Numbered from the stretch's first letter, positions 10,845-21,679 are shown. The stretch: DNA of 64,000 nt from Saccharomycodes ludwigii (GCF_020623625.1 NC_060200.1:1000001-1064000); one strand, 5' to 3'. The notes: generated by a model not told the origin, from the letters alone. Translations and numbers: made by a program.

Positions 10845-11096
10845 GTTCCGTGTAGTTTATTTATATATTTTTATTATATTTTAGTTAATATACATGTATT
10901 ATTAGATATTGACTAAGTGTTTGTGGTTACTATATTTACTTGCTTTTATTATTTTTGTAATTAGTTATAACAGTATATTTGGTTCAAAAGTTGAGGTTTA
11001 ATACTTGGACATTATGTGGTTGAAAATAGGGATTACAAAGGGGAAAAAAAAAGACGTTTTAAAACACACGTGAACATCACGTTTTTCATTTATATA

Positions 11097-11129
<33 letters not shown>

Positions 11130-11641
11130 CTCTCTTCTTTTTCCCTCTTTTTATTTTTAACATTTACAAATTCTTTGTTATATATTATCAATGCTTGTAT
11201 TTGCGTATTATTATTACATACAGGGATCATAATTAATAATAATAATAAATATTCTAATTACGTATTTGTCTGTGAATGTTTCTTAACAAATTCAAATGTC
11301 AAATGTTTTTTTTTTACAAAAAAATAACGTGACGAGGATACACTACAATTGTTTCTACGCACTAACTAAAATCGGCATTACCTACAACAAACACAGCTCT
11401 CCTTCCGTCCCCTTCGTACACATAATAAAAAGAAAAGAAAAAAAGTAGTAACCTTTATACTCTTATTCAAACCTTCACACTTCTTTTCCGTTCCAAAATT
11501 ATCCCTAACATCTCATAGGACCATGCTTATTCACAAGTGGTAACAAATGTGTGAATGAAATAAAACAAAATAAAACAAAATTAAAATAAATACACAATGT
11601 TAAATCCTAAATACTATATAACAAACAAAGTAACAAAATAA
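10845..11641. other. Intergenic: CBF1 promoter and PTK2 3' region
   Basis: No gene seen. It contains a CACGTG (11067-11072), a T29 run (11101-11129) directly preceded by a TA repeat, and moderately complex sequence at 11330-11520. The plus-strand frame spanning the T run is a homopolymer artefact. Confidence 0.7.
11067..11072. promoter_or_regulatory. CACGTG E-box upstream of CBF1
   Basis: Perfect palindromic CACGTG, 223 bases upstream of the CBF1 ATG and directly before a TA/T29 tract of the kind that keeps promoters nucleosome-free. Cbf1 binds this hexamer, so self-regulation is a reasonable inference. Other E-box bHLH factors such as Tye7 or Pho4 could bind too. Confidence 0.5.
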
Positions 11642-14227
11642 TCATAAATGTCGATGTATAACTTTCTTATTCATGACTTGATCCAACGGGGTAGATGCAG
11701 TAGGAGTCCTGCTGTTCAGGCTAGAAGAGCTGTTAGAAGGTGCAATGTCATTACCATTGACATTAGGTAAACCATTATTTACCCTTGATGGGAAATTTAA
11801 AATAAACGACTTGGACGAAGATAAGTCATCTGCACTATTATTGTGAGAAGAATTTGTGCTAATAACATTATTATGTTTTTCTAAACTTAACTCATTAAGT
11901 CTGTTAGATGCGTCTTTAAAACCAGCATCGTTATTTTCTTCATCACTTTCATTTGCCTCCACACATTCTTTAGTTTTTTGTTCAGTGACAGTTGGTAACT
12001 CTCCTTCATCAGATTTCAAAACAAATGAGGGTTCCTTATCAGTAGGTAACTCAAGGGGAACACCACTGGATTTCTTCATTTTAAGTCCGGTTATTCCCCT
12101 TCCAGTTGCATTTTCTGCAATATCCAACATACTTTTAGTACTGGATCTCCTACTAAAACTCTCACCAAGGCTGTTATTAGTGGTTGGTCCAGAACGATGC
12201 GAAAACGGATTGGAAGTTGGTTTATTCACAGAATTGGTAAAATTATCATAAATGTTTTCGGTTAATATAGGTAAATTAGGATCATCAATCGTACCCTCAC
12301 GATCATCGCCCTCATTGTCATTATTTTCCAACGTACAAGTTTCAATTTTCTGAAACCATGGATCATAAAAAACATCATCAATAGTATATCTAGTCTCAGG
12401 ATTAGGATCAACTAGCTTCCAAGCAACCCTTGAGGCATCGGTATTCTGAAATTCCCTCCCCCATTTAGAATCACCGCCTGGGCCATGCATTAACGATTTA
12501 GGATTGTCCTTCGGATTCATTTTGGCTTTAAATTCAGGATATCGATTTGTATAGGAATCATAAGAAAACATAAAGTCTCTATAGTGAGCATTGGTATTTT
12601 CAGCACTGGTGAATGGTGGACACTGATACATCATGGCAAAAAATACAACACCCAATGACCAACAATCCATTTTGAATGGATCATATGGCTTGGCAGTGCT
12701 ATTCCCATTCTTATCTTCCCCAGCCGTTTTTTGGAGCATAACCTCCGGCGAAGTATACGGTGGTGACCCAACAAAGGCAGTGGACAATCTAACACCACTA
12801 TCCAAGTCATTTGGATCGTTGTATCCATATTCGCTAACACCAAAGTCAGTTAATTTGGCAACACCATTCTCGGTAAGCAAAACGTTTTCTGGCTTAATAT
12901 CTCTGTGAGCAATCCCGTGAACTTTATGCATAAACCTAATACCAAGGGAAATCTGCTTGAATAAACAAAACTTTTCACCAGCTGGGTCTTTCTTCCACTT
13001 TGGTCGTAGAATCAAATTGAATAGATCTCCCCCAGTACAGTATTCCATGACAAATCCCCAACCCCTACTCATTAATGACGTTGTCGGAATTTTCATCAAA
13101 TAATAGGTTGTGGCAATGTGCTTATTTCGACTTAAGGTCTTAGCAATAATATACTCCTTGGAACATCTTTCGTAAAAATGTTTGGGCGACTCTTTATTGA
13201 AAAGACAAAATTTTTTCAAAGCATAAACTTTTTTTTTCCTATGCTTAGAGATAATTTGCCGGACATCACTTGACGCACCCTTACCTAGAGATTTCCTATC
13301 ACTGGCAATCACAAAATCGTCAGTTAACAAAATATTCAATTGCTTCAAGTCTGGCGGCAAAAAATCATTGGGATTCTCAATGGGCAACGGTAGTAAATTA
13401 GATTCACCAGTACCATCAGTTAGATAAAATCCAAGATCATGCGAACTACCACTGCCGCTACCAGCATTCGGTGAAAAAGTACCATATGGGTTATATTGCA
13501 TCATACCAATACCACTAGAGGTTGGTTTCCGGCTTAATACACCCGTGGTATCATTAATAAACGGATTACTATTCAAACCATTAATAGATTTGGAATGTCG
13601 AATATTAAATCCTTCGGTGTTGTTTAACGAATCAGTTGAGCCAGCGCCAGTCATCGTTAATATACCAGTACCATTAACACCAAAATTTTTAATAGAGACA
13701 GTATTGCCACGTGGTCTATAAGTCTCGTGTGTAACAGTATGGTTTCTTTTAAGACTCTTATTGTATGCATTATTAGCGCCACCATGAGAAAAAGAAGGAG
13801 AACGTGACACGGAGGATGAAAGCAATTTATTTTTTGATGTGCTACCTGTATTGTTCACACTACTGTCATTGTCATGATTTTTTTTATGAAATAATTTTAA
13901 CGGATTCAATGAACTTTTTTCTTTTTTAATAGTATTTTTTCTAGGATTGATATCTTCTGTATTATCGTCTCTACTAATAGGGCGGTGGTGGTGGTGGTGA
14001 TGGTGGTGGTGGTGATGGCGACGATCTTGCTTACTATCATCAGCAGTGTAAACGTCACGCTTAGAGCTCGAAACAGTAGAAGTACTAGCATCACTACTGG
14101 TATCACTATGGATTGATGAAGTTGCTGACGCTAGAGTAACTGGCCTGATTAACTTTGGATTATGAGCAATTTCATATGCAGACGGTGTGCTATCTCGAAT
14201 ATCTTTAGGTATCATACTCATGGTCAT
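11642..14227 (-). CDS. PTK2: Ser/Thr protein kinase of the Ptk1/Ptk2 family
   Basis: NPR/HAL5-group fungal kinase; in S. cerevisiae Ptk2 activates the plasma-membrane proton ATPase and thereby polyamine and ion uptake. The Ser/Asn-rich N-terminus (about 300 residues) includes an 11-His run at about 71-81. The kinase domain spans about 300-625: glycine loop LGKGASSDV (about 314), catalytic lysine in VYALKKF, HRDIKPEN (about 440), DFG (about 460) and SPE in place of APE (about 494). A Ser-rich tail of about 240 residues follows. It is the single counterpart of the S. cerevisiae pair PTK1/PTK2: it lies beside CBF1 (as PTK2) and beside PEX1 (as PTK1). The ATG at 14227 is followed by two further in-frame ATGs within five codons, so the exact start is slightly uncertain. 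Confidence 0.93.
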   Translation of the reverse strand: MTMSMIPKDIRDSTPSAYEIAHNPKLIRPVTLASATSSIHSDTSSDASTSTVSSSKRDVYTADDSKQDRRHHHHHHHHHHHRPISRDDNTEDINPRKNTIKKEKSSLNPLKLFHKKNHDNDSSVNNTGSTSKNKLLSSSVSRSPSFSHGGANNAYNKSLKRNHTVTHETYRPRGNTVSIKNFGVNGTGILTMTGAGSTDSLNNTEGFNIRHSKSINGLNSNPFINDTTGVLSRKPTSSGIGMMQYNPYGTFSPNAGSGSGSSHDLGFYLTDGTGESNLLPLPIENPNDFLPPDLKQLNILLTDDFVIASDRKSLGKGASSDVRQIISKHRKKKVYALKKFCLFNKESPKHFYERCSKEYIIAKTLSRNKHIATTYYLMKIPTTSLMSRGWGFVMEYCTGGDLFNLILRPKWKKDPAGEKFCLFKQISLGIRFMHKVHGIAHRDIKPENVLLTENGVAKLTDFGVSEYGYNDPNDLDSGVRLSTAFVGSPPYTSPEVMLQKTAGEDKNGNSTAKPYDPFKMDCWSLGVVFFAMMYQCPPFTSAENTNAHYRDFMFSYDSYTNRYPEFKAKMNPKDNPKSLMHGPGGDSKWGREFQNTDASRVAWKLVDPNPETRYTIDDVFYDPWFQKIETCTLENNDNEGDDREGTIDDPNLPILTENIYDNFTNSVNKPTSNPFSHRSGPTTNNSLGESFSRRSSTKSMLDIAENATGRGITGLKMKKSSGVPLELPTDKEPSFVLKSDEGELPTVTEQKTKECVEANESDEENNDAGFKDASNRLNELSLEKHNNVISTNSSHNNSADDLSSSKSFILNFPSRVNNGLPNVNGNDIAPSNSSSSLNSRTPTASTPLDQVMNKKVIHRHL
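13985..14017 (-). repeat. His-codon run (11 His) in the PTK2 N-terminus
   Basis: Eleven consecutive CAC/CAT codons read on the minus strand. The mixed codons suggest it is not a fresh single-unit expansion. It lies in the disordered region before the kinase domain. Confidence 0.9.
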
Positions 14228-14894
14228 AATATAGTATTTGACGGATTTTGGTAGTTGCAGTGCAATAAAATATGATTCCCTATCTATTAATAGTAAGATT
14301 GAGTTGGTGCTCTTAAATGGTCTGAATAGGTACTTTTATTAATGGTGGAGATGACAGGGAAAGAATATATATATATGTATATATATATATGTATATACAG
14401 TTGTATTTCTTTTTTTGTTTTTTTTTTTTCCGGCAGCAACGCTTATTTAATATCTCTCCTTTAAAAATTAAAGGGGGAAAAAAAGAAAATATTTGTAAAG
14501 AAAATATTTGTAAAGAAAAAAGGAAAATATTTGTAAAGAAAAAGAAAAAAAAAAAAAAATGGAAAGGAAAAGAATTGTATTACGTTTAAGCAAAAACGGA
14601 TGATTGGGAAAGAAGGAAAGAAAAAAAAGAAAAAAAAAAAGAGAAAAAGAGAAAAAGAGAGAGAAAAACAATCTTTATTTTATGCTGCCTTTTTTTTGTT
14701 TGTTTTTTTTTTGGTATTTCGAAACCACTTATTGAAAAAGAAGGGAAAAACGATTAAGTACAGCAAAGGTTCTTCTTTTAATAAAGGATTTTATTACTAT
14801 TAATTACGCTGCCATTTTTAAGAGATAATTCTTATTGATATTGTTGTAGATTCTGGGGAGAGAAGTAAATAAAACAATTAACAAAAAAAGTGTG

Positions 14895-14926
<32 letters not shown>

Positions 14927-15774
14927 ATATTTATTATTTTCTAAACATTTTAAAAATATTTCGTAACTGTAATTGGGCAGTAACGCCCAACTTGAGAGCT
15001 ACTAAAATAGAAATATAATAAGATGTATAATATACTGCTTTATTTCTTTACTCTATACGTAAATATCTGTGTGAAAAAAAAAAAAAAAACTACGAATTAA
15101 AAGGGTAAAAAAGTGCCAATGATAATACAATTTTTTTTTTTTTTTTTTTTGTCTAATGGGTGTTTCTACTACCATTTGAATCTGCAACAGAATTATCACA
15201 AAAAAAAAGGGGGGGATGCGAATAGGTTCGTACTAAAGAAATGAATGTTGTTATTCGTAATTTTTCTAATCCCCATGTAACTAATTTCTCTTATATCCAA
15301 CAACTATGTCTTAAAAATGATTGCATAATAAACTACGGAAATAACGATATTTTTATTTGTAAACTGCAAAATCTTTACATTACCTAAAGAGCAATTAATA
15401 CTGAAAAAAAAAAGATTGTTAATCATTTAAAATGATAGTTATTCCGTCTATCCCCTTCTTTCTCTTTTCTTACACCTACTTGTTTTCTAAACCTATTACT
15501 CTTTACAATATTAGCTTTGCCGCATTGGCATTCCGTGGGACGTGTCATTTTAATTTAAGTTTGCTATCAATTCACAATATCAATAAAAATCTTTCTTTCT
15601 TTCTTTTTTTCTTGCGGGGAAACAAAAATAACGTATATGACGTATAGATCACCCGGTCTTTTTGCCTAAATAGAAATATATATAATTTGAAGCACGTGGT
15701 TTTTTTTTTTTCTTTTTTTTTCAGTGTTACATAATACATAAAACGCATAAGTAAAAAATAGAAAACAAAAAATA
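14228..15774. other. Intergenic: long PTK2 upstream region, 3' of PEX1
   Basis: About 1.5 kb without a supportable gene. It contains TA-rich sequence just upstream of PTK2 (about 14367-14397), purine/pyrimidine-biased stretches (14460-14700), T29 (14895-14923), T20 (15131-15150) and a CACGTG at 15693-15698. A 71-codon plus-strand frame at 15432-15647 has no recognisable features. Confidence 0.65.
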
Positions 15775-18700
15775 TTACATTAAACTGGCTCTAGTACCAA
15801 CGCTATTGTTAATACCATCTTCATTACCAATACTCTGGTGACCTGTATTCAAGTTAATGTCATTGTTAACTTCATCCTCTACGTTTCCAAATTTATTATA
15901 TATTTTTTTCAGTTTGTTCAATTCTTTAACAGATATACTAGGCTGAGTTTCTTTCAACCCTTCTAATAAATCAGCTTTATTTATCACAATCGTGTTGTCT
16001 TTAGTGGTGTCGCTACTGCCAACACTGTAATTTTTATCGCTCATTATTAATTCAGAATTAACCTTAGAGTTTAATATGATATATTTACTTTTATCTCTCA
16101 CCTCGACATTACTGGTGACGCTGGAAATTTTTTCATTATTCATAACCGTTTTTTCCAACTTTCTATGAACTGCTTTTAAATATGAATTGTAACAAAAACT
16201 TTGTATATCAGCCCCGGTAAATTTTTCCAATTTCAAAATCAACTTTCTTATAAAGTCATCATCAATATCTTCATCATCTACTTTATACTTTTTAAACAAA
16301 CTTTTTTGTAAAATATCCATCCTATCTTCATAATTTGGCATATCGCACAAACAACTCTTATCTAATCTGCCCGGTCTTAGCAATGCACTGTCTATTAAAT
16401 CAGGTCTGCTGGTGGCACCAATGCAATAAACACCATCCCTACCTTCAGCACCATCCATTTGTGTTAACATTTGATTAACTACGCGATCAGTAACACCAGT
16501 AGAATCGTGTCCTCTATGCGGAGCAATAGAGTCAAACTCATCAAAAAATAAAACACACGGCTTGCAACTTGAAGCTCTTTCAAACAACTCTCTGATTTTT
16601 TCTTCACTTGCACCAATATATTTATTCAATATCTCCGGTCCCTTGACACTTATAAAACTTAAACCATTTTTCCTACAGTATTTCTTAATACTCATCGCTA
16701 ACAGCGTCTTGCCGCAACCAGGATATCCATATAATAAAATACCCGATCTCAATCGCAATGGACATTGTTGAAATAATGGCGCATATTTAGTCGGCCATTC
16801 CAATGTTTCTAACAACAATTCCTTTGGTTCAGTCAACCCACCGATATCTTCCCAGTTATTGTTATCCAGATCAGAATCCTCCGTTGTAGATGATTGTAAA
16901 TTGGCTGTTTTCACATTTGATGGAATAAAATCTTCCAACACTTTTTGATAGGTTTCAATTGTAACTCTTTTTTTATTCTTGGTTGCCTCAATACTATCGG
17001 TGGTGCTAACACCCAAAATATTTAAGTTTTGCATAAATATCTGTATATCCATCCTCGAAAACCCTTCCGTGTTGCTAACTATTTCTCTAATATCAATAGC
17101 ACCAGTAACACCATCATCATTTCCAAACTGTAGCATATATTTTTCATTAATTAAATGTTGCAAAATTTCTAATCTTACCTGTTTATTAGGTAGTTCTAAC
17201 TGATATTCTACATCAATAAATTTCAATCTATTGAACATTCTTGAAATTTTATATTTATCTGCACATGTCAATATAATTTTCAGCACCCCATTAGAATTAT
17301 TAGTCTCTAATAATTTACTAAAATTACTAATAAATATGGACAAGATACTGTCATTCTCGCTACTGGTGCCTGTGGTCTGCGGTTGTTGTTCATCTTCTTT
17401 TAAGGGGAATAAGAATTCGATATTATCAAATATTAAAACAGTAGGAGAATACCAATAACTCTTACCACACCACTCCAAAATCTGTCGTTCAGGGTTATTA
17501 GTATTAGTATCAGCATTGGGTACCAACCAATTTATGTTTTCGCAGTTAATATACTCCACAAAACATTTAGTTTCTTTGTATAGTTTCTCGTGTAAATATT
17601 CACACAAAGTGGTTTTGCCAAACCCATTTTTGCCATGGATTAGAATAGTACTGTTCTTGTTGTTAGAATGCAATTCATCCATTAAATCACTTACTAGTTT
17701 ATCTCCACCGATAAATTCAACATTCTTCCTCCTCAATAATGTTGTTGTTGTTGGTTTTCCATTAAATTCATATGGTGGGTCCATCCATTCGGGTATTGTT
17801 TTAATGATTGTATCATTGTCCTTAGCTTTACTTTGTTCATTACCATCAAAAGAACAGATATAATTGATCTCAGTATCTGCACTGTCTTTACTCGCAGCTT
17901 TTGTGTCACTGATCTTTTTCAATTGAACCATGCAATACAAATCGTGTTTTCTAACATGAAAAATTTGTTTATTTGAAATAATGTGGCTATCTTTTAACTT
18001 ATTTGTAAAAAAATTTTGTAATGACCCATACACTTCATCATCATTTATATGAACAGTACTTCTTGTATCATTAGATATCTTTGTACCGTTATTAGGCATA
18101 TCTATACTCCAAGTAATTGGCTTAACGGTAATTTCAGTACCAAAATTATTGGTGTTATTAAAGGGGAACTCGGGCAACACAGTTAATTCGAATAAATGAC
18201 CATTATCGATAGATAGTCCTAGAAAATTATCCCATGCCAACTCATTTAGTTTCATATCGTTTTGATCTAAAAACCCATCGTCTTCATTACAATTTATAAT
18301 TTTAACATAAATATACGGAACAACCAAGTTGGAAGAATCCGTGGGAGATGGCAAGATTTTCAACGTGCCGTATAATTCATTTACTTTGTCAGTAGTGCCA
18401 TCATCCGTAGTTAATAATTGCAGCATTGATTTTGTATATTTTATTTCAACGGTAGGGATTAAAGTGTCTTTAGTTGTGACCAATTTATCAGACAATGACC
18501 TTTTGACCATTTTAATAGTTTTATTTGTGTTATTAGTACTACTATTATGAGTTTTTTTCCTGGATAAACGTATCTTAGGTTTTATAACAATTAAACTATT
18601 ATTATCTAGTCTATAGCAATAAGCATCCTTTTTATCGAGTATACCATTTCCAGTCTGTTGTTCTACTTCTAATACCTTGAACTGTGCATAATTTGAACCA

Positions 18701-19206
18701 ATATAGCATATAAAAGGCTGTCCTAGTCTAATAAATCGAGTTTGTTGTAATATAATGTTTTGAAAATAATCGGTGTTTTTCTCAACGATTTCCCAATCAT
18801 CAAAGTCCAATGGCTCAACCAATGCTGTATTGGCCAATCTAATAACATTGGAATTCTTGTATCTGGTATCCAAGATTTTTATATCTACGGTATTTTTATT
18901 CTTGGTAATGTCATGCTTGTTCAATTTCCATAATTTAAGTATGATTAGATTATATAGTATAGGATTGATCTCGATAGAAGTTGGATTGTTGCTGGTTAAT
19001 CCATCCCATCCCAAATAAATAGGTATACCGGTATTCTGGGCTTTGCAATTGCTGTTGTTAGAAGGTTTAATCTCTATACATGCATATTGAATAGGGACGT
19101 TATCAAGTGCTGAATCTATTATATGTGACGGTAATCTTACAAAATTGGTCTTGATTAAGTTATTGAATGTAATATCTATAACATGAAAAACAAAATTCTG
19201 GTTCAT
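15775..19206 (-). CDS. PEX1: Peroxisomal AAA+ ATPase Pex1
   Basis: Tandem AAA+ ATPase that with Pex6 extracts ubiquitinated Pex5 from the peroxisomal membrane. From the ATG at 19206 the protein has 1143 residues and starts with MNQNFVFHVIDITFNNL, matching the Pex1 N-terminal domain; an in-frame GTG 36 bases earlier is unlikely. The first ATPase domain has Walker A GKNGFGKT (about 527) and a degenerate Walker B LIFDNIEF (about 592, Asn for Glu). The second has Walker A GYPGCGKT (about 830) and intact Walker B FFDEFDSIAP (about 887), followed by the second region of homology with LLRPGRLDK. This asymmetry, inactive D1 and active D2, is typical of Pex1. Adjacency to the PTK gene matches PTK1-PEX1 of S. 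cerevisiae chromosome XI. Confidence 0.96.
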   Translation of the reverse strand: MNQNFVFHVIDITFNNLIKTNFVRLPSHIIDSALDNVPIQYACIEIKPSNNSNCKAQNTGIPIYLGWDGLTSNNPTSIEINPILYNLIILKLWKLNKHDITKNKNTVDIKILDTRYKNSNVIRLANTALVEPLDFDDWEIVEKNTDYFQNIILQQTRFIRLGQPFICYIGSNYAQFKVLEVEQQTGNGILDKKDAYCYRLDNNSLIVIKPKIRLSRKKTHNSSTNNTNKTIKMVKRSLSDKLVTTKDTLIPTVEIKYTKSMLQLLTTDDGTTDKVNELYGTLKILPSPTDSSNLVVPYIYVKIINCNEDDGFLDQNDMKLNELAWDNFLGLSIDNGHLFELTVLPEFPFNNTNNFGTEITVKPITWSIDMPNNGTKISNDTRSTVHINDDEVYGSLQNFFTNKLKDSHIISNKQIFHVRKHDLYCMVQLKKISDTKAASKDSADTEINYICSFDGNEQSKAKDNDTIIKTIPEWMDPPYEFNGKPTTTTLLRRKNVEFIGGDKLVSDLMDELHSNNKNSTILIHGKNGFGKTTLCEYLHEKLYKETKCFVEYINCENINWLVPNADTNTNNPERQILEWCGKSYWYSPTVLIFDNIEFLFPLKEDEQQPQTTGTSSENDSILSIFISNFSKLLETNNSNGVLKIILTCADKYKISRMFNRLKFIDVEYQLELPNKQVRLEILQHLINEKYMLQFGNDDGVTGAIDIREIVSNTEGFSRMDIQIFMQNLNILGVSTTDSIEATKNKKRVTIETYQKVLEDFIPSNVKTANLQSSTTEDSDLDNNNWEDIGGLTEPKELLLETLEWPTKYAPLFQQCPLRLRSGILLYGYPGCGKTLLAMSIKKYCRKNGLSFISVKGPEILNKYIGASEEKIRELFERASSCKPCVLFFDEFDSIAPHRGHDSTGVTDRVVNQMLTQMDGAEGRDGVYCIGATSRPDLIDSALLRPGRLDKSCLCDMPNYEDRMDILQKSLFKKYKVDDEDIDDDFIRKLILKLEKFTGADIQSFCYNSYLKAVHRKLEKTVMNNEKISSVTSNVEVRDKSKYIILNSKVNSELIMSDKNYSVGSSDTTKDNTIVINKADLLEGLKETQPSISVKELNKLKKIYNKFGNVEDEVNNDINLNTGHQSIGNEDGINNSVGTRASLM

Positions 19207-19460
19207 CACTGGTGTTAGAATAATAATCTGATACTGGTGCACAAAAGAAGAAGAAAAAAGCTACTGGTATTATTATTATTAGTTGTAGTGATGATGGTAG
19301 TAGTAGTAGTAGCAGTAGTAGAATTGGAAAAGACAATAATGAAGATTAATAAGTCCAAAAAAAGAAAATTAAATTTTACCTTAAAACATTTAATTAATTG
19401 AAAGTCTTTCAATGTAATGTTGTGTTAATTAAATAAATCAGAGTATATCAGATAAAATTG

Positions 19461-19502
<42 letters not shown>

Positions 19503-19952
19503 CTTTCGGATGTAGCCGCCCATATTTAAAAACAAAAATAATAGAATAAAATATAATAAACCGGACGTCTGGAAAAGAATGCATCGGACTAAAGCAGTGA
19601 AATGAAAAGTAGATTCGTAATGGATGCAGTTGTGATTTATTGTCGTAATAATTTGAAGTAATATGAAAATACAAATATAATAGCCGGGTTACGCATGAAT
19701 CGAAAGTAATCTTTACTTTTTTTTCTCCCCCTCCGTTTTCAATCTACAGGAAAGGAAACTCATATATAACATATACATTTTTTCTATTTGGTAGCAATAC
19801 AATTTAATAAAGGTATAAATTAAATAATGATCCATTTTAAAAAGTTGCTAATAACACTTTTTTTAAATTTCACCGTATAGCCTAATCAACTGATAACTTC
19901 TTTGAATAGCATAGGTAAAACAATATTACTGCCTTATACATATATAATTTAA
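19207..19952. other. Divergent promoter region between PEX1 and APS2
   Basis: No gene seen. It contains a trinucleotide-biased patch just upstream of PEX1 (about 19269-19325), a T38 run (19465-19502), one of the longest homopolymers in the window, and a C/T-rich patch at 19715-19740. Short frames here are artefacts of the runs. Confidence 0.7.
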
Positions 19953-20417
19953 ATGGCCATACAATTTTTATTTTGTTTGAACAAACAAGGTATACTAAGA
20001 ATATCCAAAGTATATAACCATAAGGTGTTTCAAACTATAGAAAATAGCACTGAAAAAAATGATTCGGTTTTTGTAAATGAAGTATTCAAATTAATATCTA
20101 CAAGAGATCATAAAAAACAATCTAATTTTGTACCGTTAAATGATAAAACCAAATTGATATACAAAAGATATGCCGGGTTATATTTTATACTTGGTGTAGA
20201 TTTAGCAGATGAGGATGAATTGTTATACCTAACGAATATACACTTTTTAGTAGAAGTATTGGATCAATTTTTTGGTAATGTGTGTGAATTAGATATTGTT
20301 TTCAATTTTTATAAAGTTTATATGTGTATCGATGAAATTTTCCAAGCTGGTGAAATTGTAGAAACTGATAAGGATAGATTACAACAAAGATTACAGTTGT
20401 TGAATAAATTGGATTAG
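19953..20417 (+). CDS. APS2: AP-2 clathrin adaptor small (sigma) subunit
   Basis: Sigma subunit of the AP-2 adaptor complex that links cargo to clathrin at the plasma membrane. The 154-residue protein is a single longin-like adaptin small-chain domain. It contains the hallmark stretches KLIYKRYAGLYFILGVD, FLVEVLDQFFGNVCELD and IVFNFYKVYM. The N-terminus MAIQFLFCLNKQG fits sigma-2 directly, so the ATG at 19953 is well supported. It lies next to CDC8 as in S. cerevisiae (YJR058C-YJR057W) and converges with it at a distance of 96 bases. Sigma-1 (APS1) is the alternative, but synteny and sequence favour APS2. Confidence 0.95.
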   Translation: MAIQFLFCLNKQGILRISKVYNHKVFQTIENSTEKNDSVFVNEVFKLISTRDHKKQSNFVPLNDKTKLIYKRYAGLYFILGVDLADEDELLYLTNIHFLVEVLDQFFGNVCELDIVFNFYKVYMCIDEIFQAGEIVETDKDRLQQRLQLLNKLD

Positions 20418-20513
20418 TGATTATATATAATATGGATTAATAAGTATATATGCATATAAATGTTTTTTCTTTCTTTTTTTCTTTCTTTTTTTTTTTTTTT
20501 TCCTTGACAAATA

Positions 20514-21227
20514 TTACGATAATGGCTCAAAAAATTTAAATGGAAGTGCAGTTTTTTGTTTTTCTTGTCTCTCCTTTTCAGCATCAATAAATTCTTGTAC
20601 TGTTTGTAAAACTATTTTGTTAACTTGTCGAATGGATAAGTTTTCAACATCAATAAATTTAATATTTTCGTTTAGATACTTTTTATCTTCCCATTTATAA
20701 AAGATTTCATTGAATTTAGTAGCAACTTGTTGTTGGAAGTCCGCAGTTTCATATCTTTCATCGCCAAATCCAGTGTTCATGGCATTTTTTCTATTTTGGA
20801 AAAATAGTGTCAAATCAGGTTTCAATAGTCCAACATCGCAATTATAGCACCATTTGTAATCCATCTGTTTAATATTTTTAGCCATTGAATAAGCAATACC
20901 TGAATAAACATACCTATCCAAAATCACATTCTTACCATTTAATAGACAGGTCTTAATTTCATTAATACATTCCCATCTATTGCTACTAAATAATAAATGA
21001 ATAGTTTGATCCGGAACGGTTTCCATAGTCTTATCGGTTAAATATCGATTGATGATCTTGCCTATATTGGTTGATCTATTAGGAAATTTGTATAAAATTG
21101 GGTCATTTAAAAGTGAAATTTCTGATAAATATTGTGCTTGTGTTGATTTTCCTGTACGATCTAAACCTTCAATTAGGATTAGATAGCCGCGTTTAGAATT
21201 GTTATTGTTATTGTTTTGTGAAACCAT
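20514..21227 (-). CDS. CDC8: Thymidylate kinase (dTMP kinase)
   Basis: Phosphorylates dTMP to dTDP, an essential step of dTTP synthesis. P-loop IEGLDRTGKSTQ lies at about residues 18-29. The thymidylate-kinase DR[YFH] motif is in VILDRYVYSGIAYSMAK (about 97-113), and a lid-like region follows with DLTLFFQNR upstream of GFGDERYE. The 237 residues compare with 216 in S. cerevisiae; the extra length is a short Asn-rich N-terminus (about residues 5-11) and a longer tail. The ATG at 21227 is the first in frame. It faces APS2 tail to tail. Confidence 0.96.
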   Translation of the reverse strand: MVSQNNNNNNSKRGYLILIEGLDRTGKSTQAQYLSEISLLNDPILYKFPNRSTNIGKIINRYLTDKTMETVPDQTIHLLFSSNRWECINEIKTCLLNGKNVILDRYVYSGIAYSMAKNIKQMDYKWCYNCDVGLLKPDLTLFFQNRKNAMNTGFGDERYETADFQQQVATKFNEIFYKWEDKKYLNENIKFIDVENLSIRQVNKIVLQTVQEFIDAEKERQEKQKTALPFKFFEPLS

Positions 21228-21572
21228 ATTGCATAGAATTAGTTGGGGTTATTAGGAGTATATCTCTTGGGGGTTTTTTAAGTGCATAATTCATGTTTCC
21301 AGTAAAGATACTAGTCCAATAATGTTTTTTTTTTTTTTAATAATATTACTGCATGCGTTAAATATTTTATCATAGAAAAATAACGCGTCTTAAAAAAAAA
21401 TAACATAAAAAACGTATATATGGATATACTAAAAAGAAATTTACGAGGAAATATAAAAAAAAAAAAAAAAAAAAAAAAAAACAGCTAGTTACAACCCATT
21501 TCTTCAAACCATTAAATAAATAAATTAAATATACACAAAATATATAAAATAGCTCGGAGTAGAAAAGGAGTA

Positions 21573-21606
<34 letters not shown>

Positions 21607-21679
21607 AAAAAATGTATACGTTTGTAAATGAACTATGCAATTTTTAAAAATTTTATCTTTATTTTATTTTGTTTTGTTT
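21228..21679. other. Intergenic between CDC8 and the Asn/Gln-rich gene
   Basis: Upstream region of CDC8. It holds an A27 run (21455-21481) and a TA repeat (about 21573-21599). No gene seen. Confidence 0.7.

Noticed and set aside
19485-19520. TTCGGA next to T38 as a possible CDEIII
   Set aside because: Only the CCGAAA core matches on the minus strand, no CDEI lies within about 150 bases, and synteny places the region far from S. cerevisiae centromeres.
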